NCBI GenBank assembly: GCA_018816625.1
Contig: JAHIVR010000095.1
Coordinates: 1 to 7,330, forward strand
Direction: 5' to 3'
Length of the DNA stretch: 7,330 bases
Source of the DNA: Nanobdellota archaeon
GTDB taxonomy: Archaea; Nanobdellota; Nanobdellia; Pacearchaeales; GW2011-AR1
The notes under the pieces were generated by a model. It was not told the origin of the DNA. It searched no databases and was given only the letters and a program-made list of their open reading frames with translations. Shown one piece after another: positions 4,838 through 7,330 of this stretch. Numbering within the stretch: the stretch's first letter is position 1; each line of letters begins with the position of its first letter. A program made the position numbers and the translations under genes.

Positions 4838-5875
4838 ATGGTGGTAGATGATGCTTTTTTTAAAAGAGTCTTGAGTGTACTGATTCTCATAGTTCTCCTT
4901 ATATTATCTTTTTTCATCCTAAAACCAATTTTATTATCTGTTGCGCTTGGTTTTATACTTGCTTTCATTTTTGCACCTGTTTACAGAATTTTGTTTAAAG
5001 CAACCAAATCATCTAATCTATCAGCATCCTTAGTCTGCTTTATTTTAATTATAACCATAATCTTGCCGGTATGGTTTTTCACTCCAATGGTCATAGATCA
5101 GGGTCTTAAGGTGTATCAATCTGTACAAGAAACAGATTTTGTGACTCCTCTCCAAACAATTTTTCCATCATTATTTGCTTCAGAACAATTCTCACAAGAA
5201 GTAGGGGGGATGTTGCGTTCTTTTACCTCTAAGATTGCCAATTATGCCCTTAATTATATGGGAGATTTTCTATTAAAATTTCCAACACTCATGTTGCATT
5301 TTTTAGTTGTACTCTTTACTTTTTTCTTTGTTTTGAAAGATAAAGAGGAGATAAGGAAATATGTGGGAAGTCTCCTTCCATTCTCTGAAGTTGTTCAAAA
5401 AAGATTTTTTGATTCCTCCAGGGCCATAACAGGTTCAGTTCTTTATGGACAAGTGGTTTTGGGTATAATCCAGGGAGTTATTGTGGGGATAGGTTTCTTT
5501 ATATTTGGAGTTCCTAATGCCTTCCTCCTATCCATTTTAGCAATACTTTTAGGAATAATCCCTATAATTGGCCCCATGTTTGTCTGGGTACCGGTGTTAA
5601 TATACATGCTTGTACAAGGAGATCCAACAGTTTCCATAGTTGGTATTTTAATCTTTGGAATAATAGGATCTAATATCGATACTTTCTTAAGACCGATAAT
5701 AGTTTCAAAAGCCTCAAACATACATTCTGGAGTGATTCTTATAGGGATGATTGGTGGTCTTTTCTTCTTCGGAGTTATCGGTCTTCTTCTTGGGCCCTTG
5801 GTTTTGGCCTATCTTCTTATTGTTTTAGATATATACCGAGACACATTTGGTCCAAAAACAATAGTAAAGAAATGA
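4838..5875 (+). CDS. AI-2E / PerM (UPF0118) family membrane transporter
   Basis: This is a multi-pass inner membrane protein of the AI-2E exporter family, which includes E. coli TqsA and PerM; characterised members export autoinducer-2 or act in ion exchange, and archaeal substrates are generally unknown. From the chosen start it has 345 residues, normal for the family. Membrane segments are visible at about 11-28, 31-50, 62-85, 149-166, 205-225, 227-258, 264-280 and 297-330, with a soluble loop at about 88-145. Family motifs are present: YGQ (203-205), IPIIGPMFVWVP (241-252), TFLRPIIVS (282-290) and the glycine-rich GGLFFFGVIGLLLGP (306-320). I chose the ATG at 4838 because the TATA box lies 26 bases upstream and the 15 extra residues from 4793 (FINFNHFF and so on) are not typical. 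It is followed after ten bases by AMP phosphorylase. Do not read it as evidence for quorum sensing. Confidence 0.9.
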   Translation: MVVDDAFFKRVLSVLILIVLLILSFFILKPILLSVALGFILAFIFAPVYRILFKATKSSNLSASLVCFILIITIILPVWFFTPMVIDQGLKVYQSVQETDFVTPLQTIFPSLFASEQFSQEVGGMLRSFTSKIANYALNYMGDFLLKFPTLMLHFLVVLFTFFFVLKDKEEIRKYVGSLLPFSEVVQKRFFDSSRAITGSVLYGQVVLGIIQGVIVGIGFFIFGVPNAFLLSILAILLGIIPIIGPMFVWVPVLIYMLVQGDPTVSIVGILIFGIIGSNIDTFLRPIIVSKASNIHSGVILIGMIGGLFFFGVIGLLLGPLVLAYLLIVLDIYRDTFGPKTIVKK

Positions 5876-5885
5876 TGGGAAGAAA

Positions 5886-7330
5886 ATGGAATTAAAGATA
5901 AAATTTATGAAATGGTCTACAGGAATGTATGGGGCAATGCTAAATAGAAAAACAGCAAAGAAAATTGGATTGCACCCAAAAGATAGGATTAATATAAGAA
6001 CTATTTCAAGAAAACCAAAAGAAGTTTTTACTTTTGTAAACACAATAGATCATCTTGTTAAATCAAATGAGATTATTATTTCTTCAGAAACTAAAGAAAG
6101 ATTTGGTCTTAAAAACGGACAGATGGTTGAGGTTAATCTTGCTAAAGTTTCTCCTAGTATAAATTTGATTAAGAAAAAACTGGATGGAAAAATTTTATCT
6201 CAAAAAGAGATAAAAGAGATAATTGCTAACGTTGTGGATAACTCTTTATCGGAAGCAGAAATAGCTCTTTTTGTTTCAGCGATGTATGAAAAAGGTATGA
6301 ATTTTAAAGAAACCATATCTCTTATCAAAGCAATTTTAGAAACTGGGAATACTTTTAGTTTAAATAGCAAATTTGTGGCAGATAAACACTCCATAGGAGG
6401 AATTCCGGGCAATAGAACAACTCCAATAGTAGTTCCTATTTGCGCCGTAGCAGGTCTGGTAATGCCAAAAAATTCCTCAAGAGCAATAACTAGTGCTACT
6501 GGAACAGCAGACGTTATAGAAGCTATTGCTAGAGTAGAGTTTTCAATAAAAGAGTTAAAAAAAATTCTTAAAAAAACAAATGCTTTCATGGTCTGGGGAG
6601 GAGCCTTGGGAGTTGTTCCAGCCGATTCTAAAATAATACAGATAGAGAAGTCATTAAAGATAGATCCAGAAGCCCAACTACTGGCTTCCATAATGGCAAA
6701 GAAGCTTGCAGTTGATAGTAAATACATTGTAATCGATATCCCTTACGGAAAAAATGCCAAGGTAGATAGGAAAAAAGCACTTCATTTAAAAAAGAAGTTT
6801 GAAAGTGTTGGAAGATATTTTAATAGGAAATTGGAAGTTGTTTTAACAGATGGAAATAAACCAATAGGGAGAGGAATTGGGCCCATTCCAGAGTTAAGAG
6901 ACATAATCTCTGTTCTCGATCCATCAAAAAAAGGTCCAAAAGACTTAGAAGAAAAATCTCTTATGCTGGCCGGGAGGCTTTTAGAAATGTCTGGAAAAGT
7001 TAAAAAAGGGAAGGGAATCGCAAGGGCAACATATATTCTTAACTCGGGATTGGCATTCAAAAAATTCAAAGAAATAATAAATGCCCAAGGGGGTTCTCTT
7101 TCTAAGATAAAACCTTCAAAATTTGAAAAGAAGATTATTGCAAAGAAATCTGGTAGAGTAGTGGAAATAATAAATAGGAAAATAAATAATCTAGCCAAAA
7201 TAGCTGGCTCTCCTATTGACAAGGCTGCAGGGCTCTACCTTCATAAAAATGTTGGAGAAAGGGTGGAAAAAGGGAAACCAATTATAACTATTTATGCAGA
7301 GTCTAAATCAAGACTCAACCAGGCAATAAA
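5886..7330 (+). CDS. deoA: AMP phosphorylase (archaeal thymidine phosphorylase family), 3' end missing
   Basis: This enzyme phosphorolyses nucleoside 5'-monophosphates, chiefly AMP, to the free base and ribose 1,5-bisphosphate, feeding the archaeal nucleotide route through R15P isomerase to form III RuBisCO. The frame is open from ATG 5886 for 481 codons to the window edge; the family is about 500 residues, so roughly 20 are missing. Residues 1-80 match the extra N-terminal domain that marks the archaeal AMP phosphorylase, absent from thymidine phosphorylase. The phosphate-binding DKHSIGGIPGNR is at 166-177, the pyrimidine phosphorylase signature SSRAITSATGTADVIE at 197-212, WGGALGVVPAD at 237-247 and GRGIGP at 328-333. 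The C-terminal AGLYLHKNVGERVEKGKPI is the usual barrel-sandwich end. In the signature, T205 stands where Gly or Ala is usual. The start lies ten bases after the upstream stop with a weak GGGA site, so co-transcription is likely. Confidence 0.93.
   Translation, partial: MELKIKFMKWSTGMYGAMLNRKTAKKIGLHPKDRINIRTISRKPKEVFTFVNTIDHLVKSNEIIISSETKERFGLKNGQMVEVNLAKVSPSINLIKKKLDGKILSQKEIKEIIANVVDNSLSEAEIALFVSAMYEKGMNFKETISLIKAILETGNTFSLNSKFVADKHSIGGIPGNRTTPIVVPICAVAGLVMPKNSSRAITSATGTADVIEAIARVEFSIKELKKILKKTNAFMVWGGALGVVPADSKIIQIEKSLKIDPEAQLLASIMAKKLAVDSKYIVIDIPYGKNAKVDRKKALHLKKKFESVGRYFNRKLEVVLTDGNKPIGRGIGPIPELRDIISVLDPSKKGPKDLEEKSLMLAGRLLEMSGKVKKGKGIARATYILNSGLAFKKFKEIINAQGGSLSKIKPSKFEKKIIAKKSGRVVEIINRKINNLAKIAGSPIDKAAGLYLHKNVGERVEKGKPIITIYAESKSRLNQAI

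Noticed and set aside
6200..7222. Two minus-strand frames (6200-6727 and 6782-7222) with hydrophobic translations.
   Set aside because: They lie opposite AMP phosphorylase, whose signature motifs are in the plus frame without interruption. Their translations match no family I know.
1..7330. CRISPR array, transposon ends, tRNA or rRNA genes, or a defence or toxin system.
   Set aside because: No regularly spaced repeats, terminal inverted repeats, cloverleaf-like regions or relevant proteins were seen. Repeats are limited to the short intergenic elements and start contexts.

Overview
This AT-rich window has an archaeal gene layout and probably comes from a small-genome DPANN archaeon, with Pacearchaeota or Woesearchaeota relatives most likely. 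Three things point there. The minus strand carries the archaeal S10-type ribosomal protein order uL3-uL4-uL23-uL2-uS19-uL22-uS3, and the proteins are archaeal/eukaryotic-type versions (long uS19, uL3 and uL22). The promoters are archaeal TATA boxes (TTTATAAA) placed 25-30 nt before starts. The plus strand carries an archaeal-type AMP phosphorylase. The lineage call is an inference from gene content and memory of related proteins, not from a tree.

Layout. Positions 1-3971 on the minus strand hold the ribosomal protein cluster, transcribed right to left: uL3 (3030-3971), uL4 (2180-2992), uL23 (1891-2127), uL2 (1140-1838), uS19 (693-1088), uL22 (88-690) and the first 11 codons of uS3 (1-34). The cluster appears to have its own TATA box at 4033-4040, just after the stop codon of an uncharacterised 232-residue gene (4046-4744, minus) that occupies the place upstream of uL3. 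Most gaps in the cluster are 51-53 nt rather than the tight overlaps common in compact genomes. Four of the six gaps share an AT-rich element, including a 17-bp exact repeat.

A short divergent promoter region (about 4745-4837) separates the two strands. To its right, on the plus strand, lie an AI-2E/PerM-family membrane protein (4838-5873 coding, stop to 5875) and, 10 nt later, AMP phosphorylase (from 5886, running off the window end with its last roughly 20 residues missing). These two are probably one transcript. The AMP phosphorylase releases adenine from AMP and makes ribose 1,5-bisphosphate, the entry step of the archaeal nucleotide salvage route that usually ends at form III RuBisCO; the rest of that route is not in the window.

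I see no CRISPR array, tRNA, rRNA, transposon or defence system. The items that most merit a second look are the repeated intergenic element, the uncharacterised gene before uL3, the 16-codon open frame with a duplicated start context between uL22 and uS3, the charged N-terminal extension of uL22, and the overlapping out-of-frame start in the uL3 leader.
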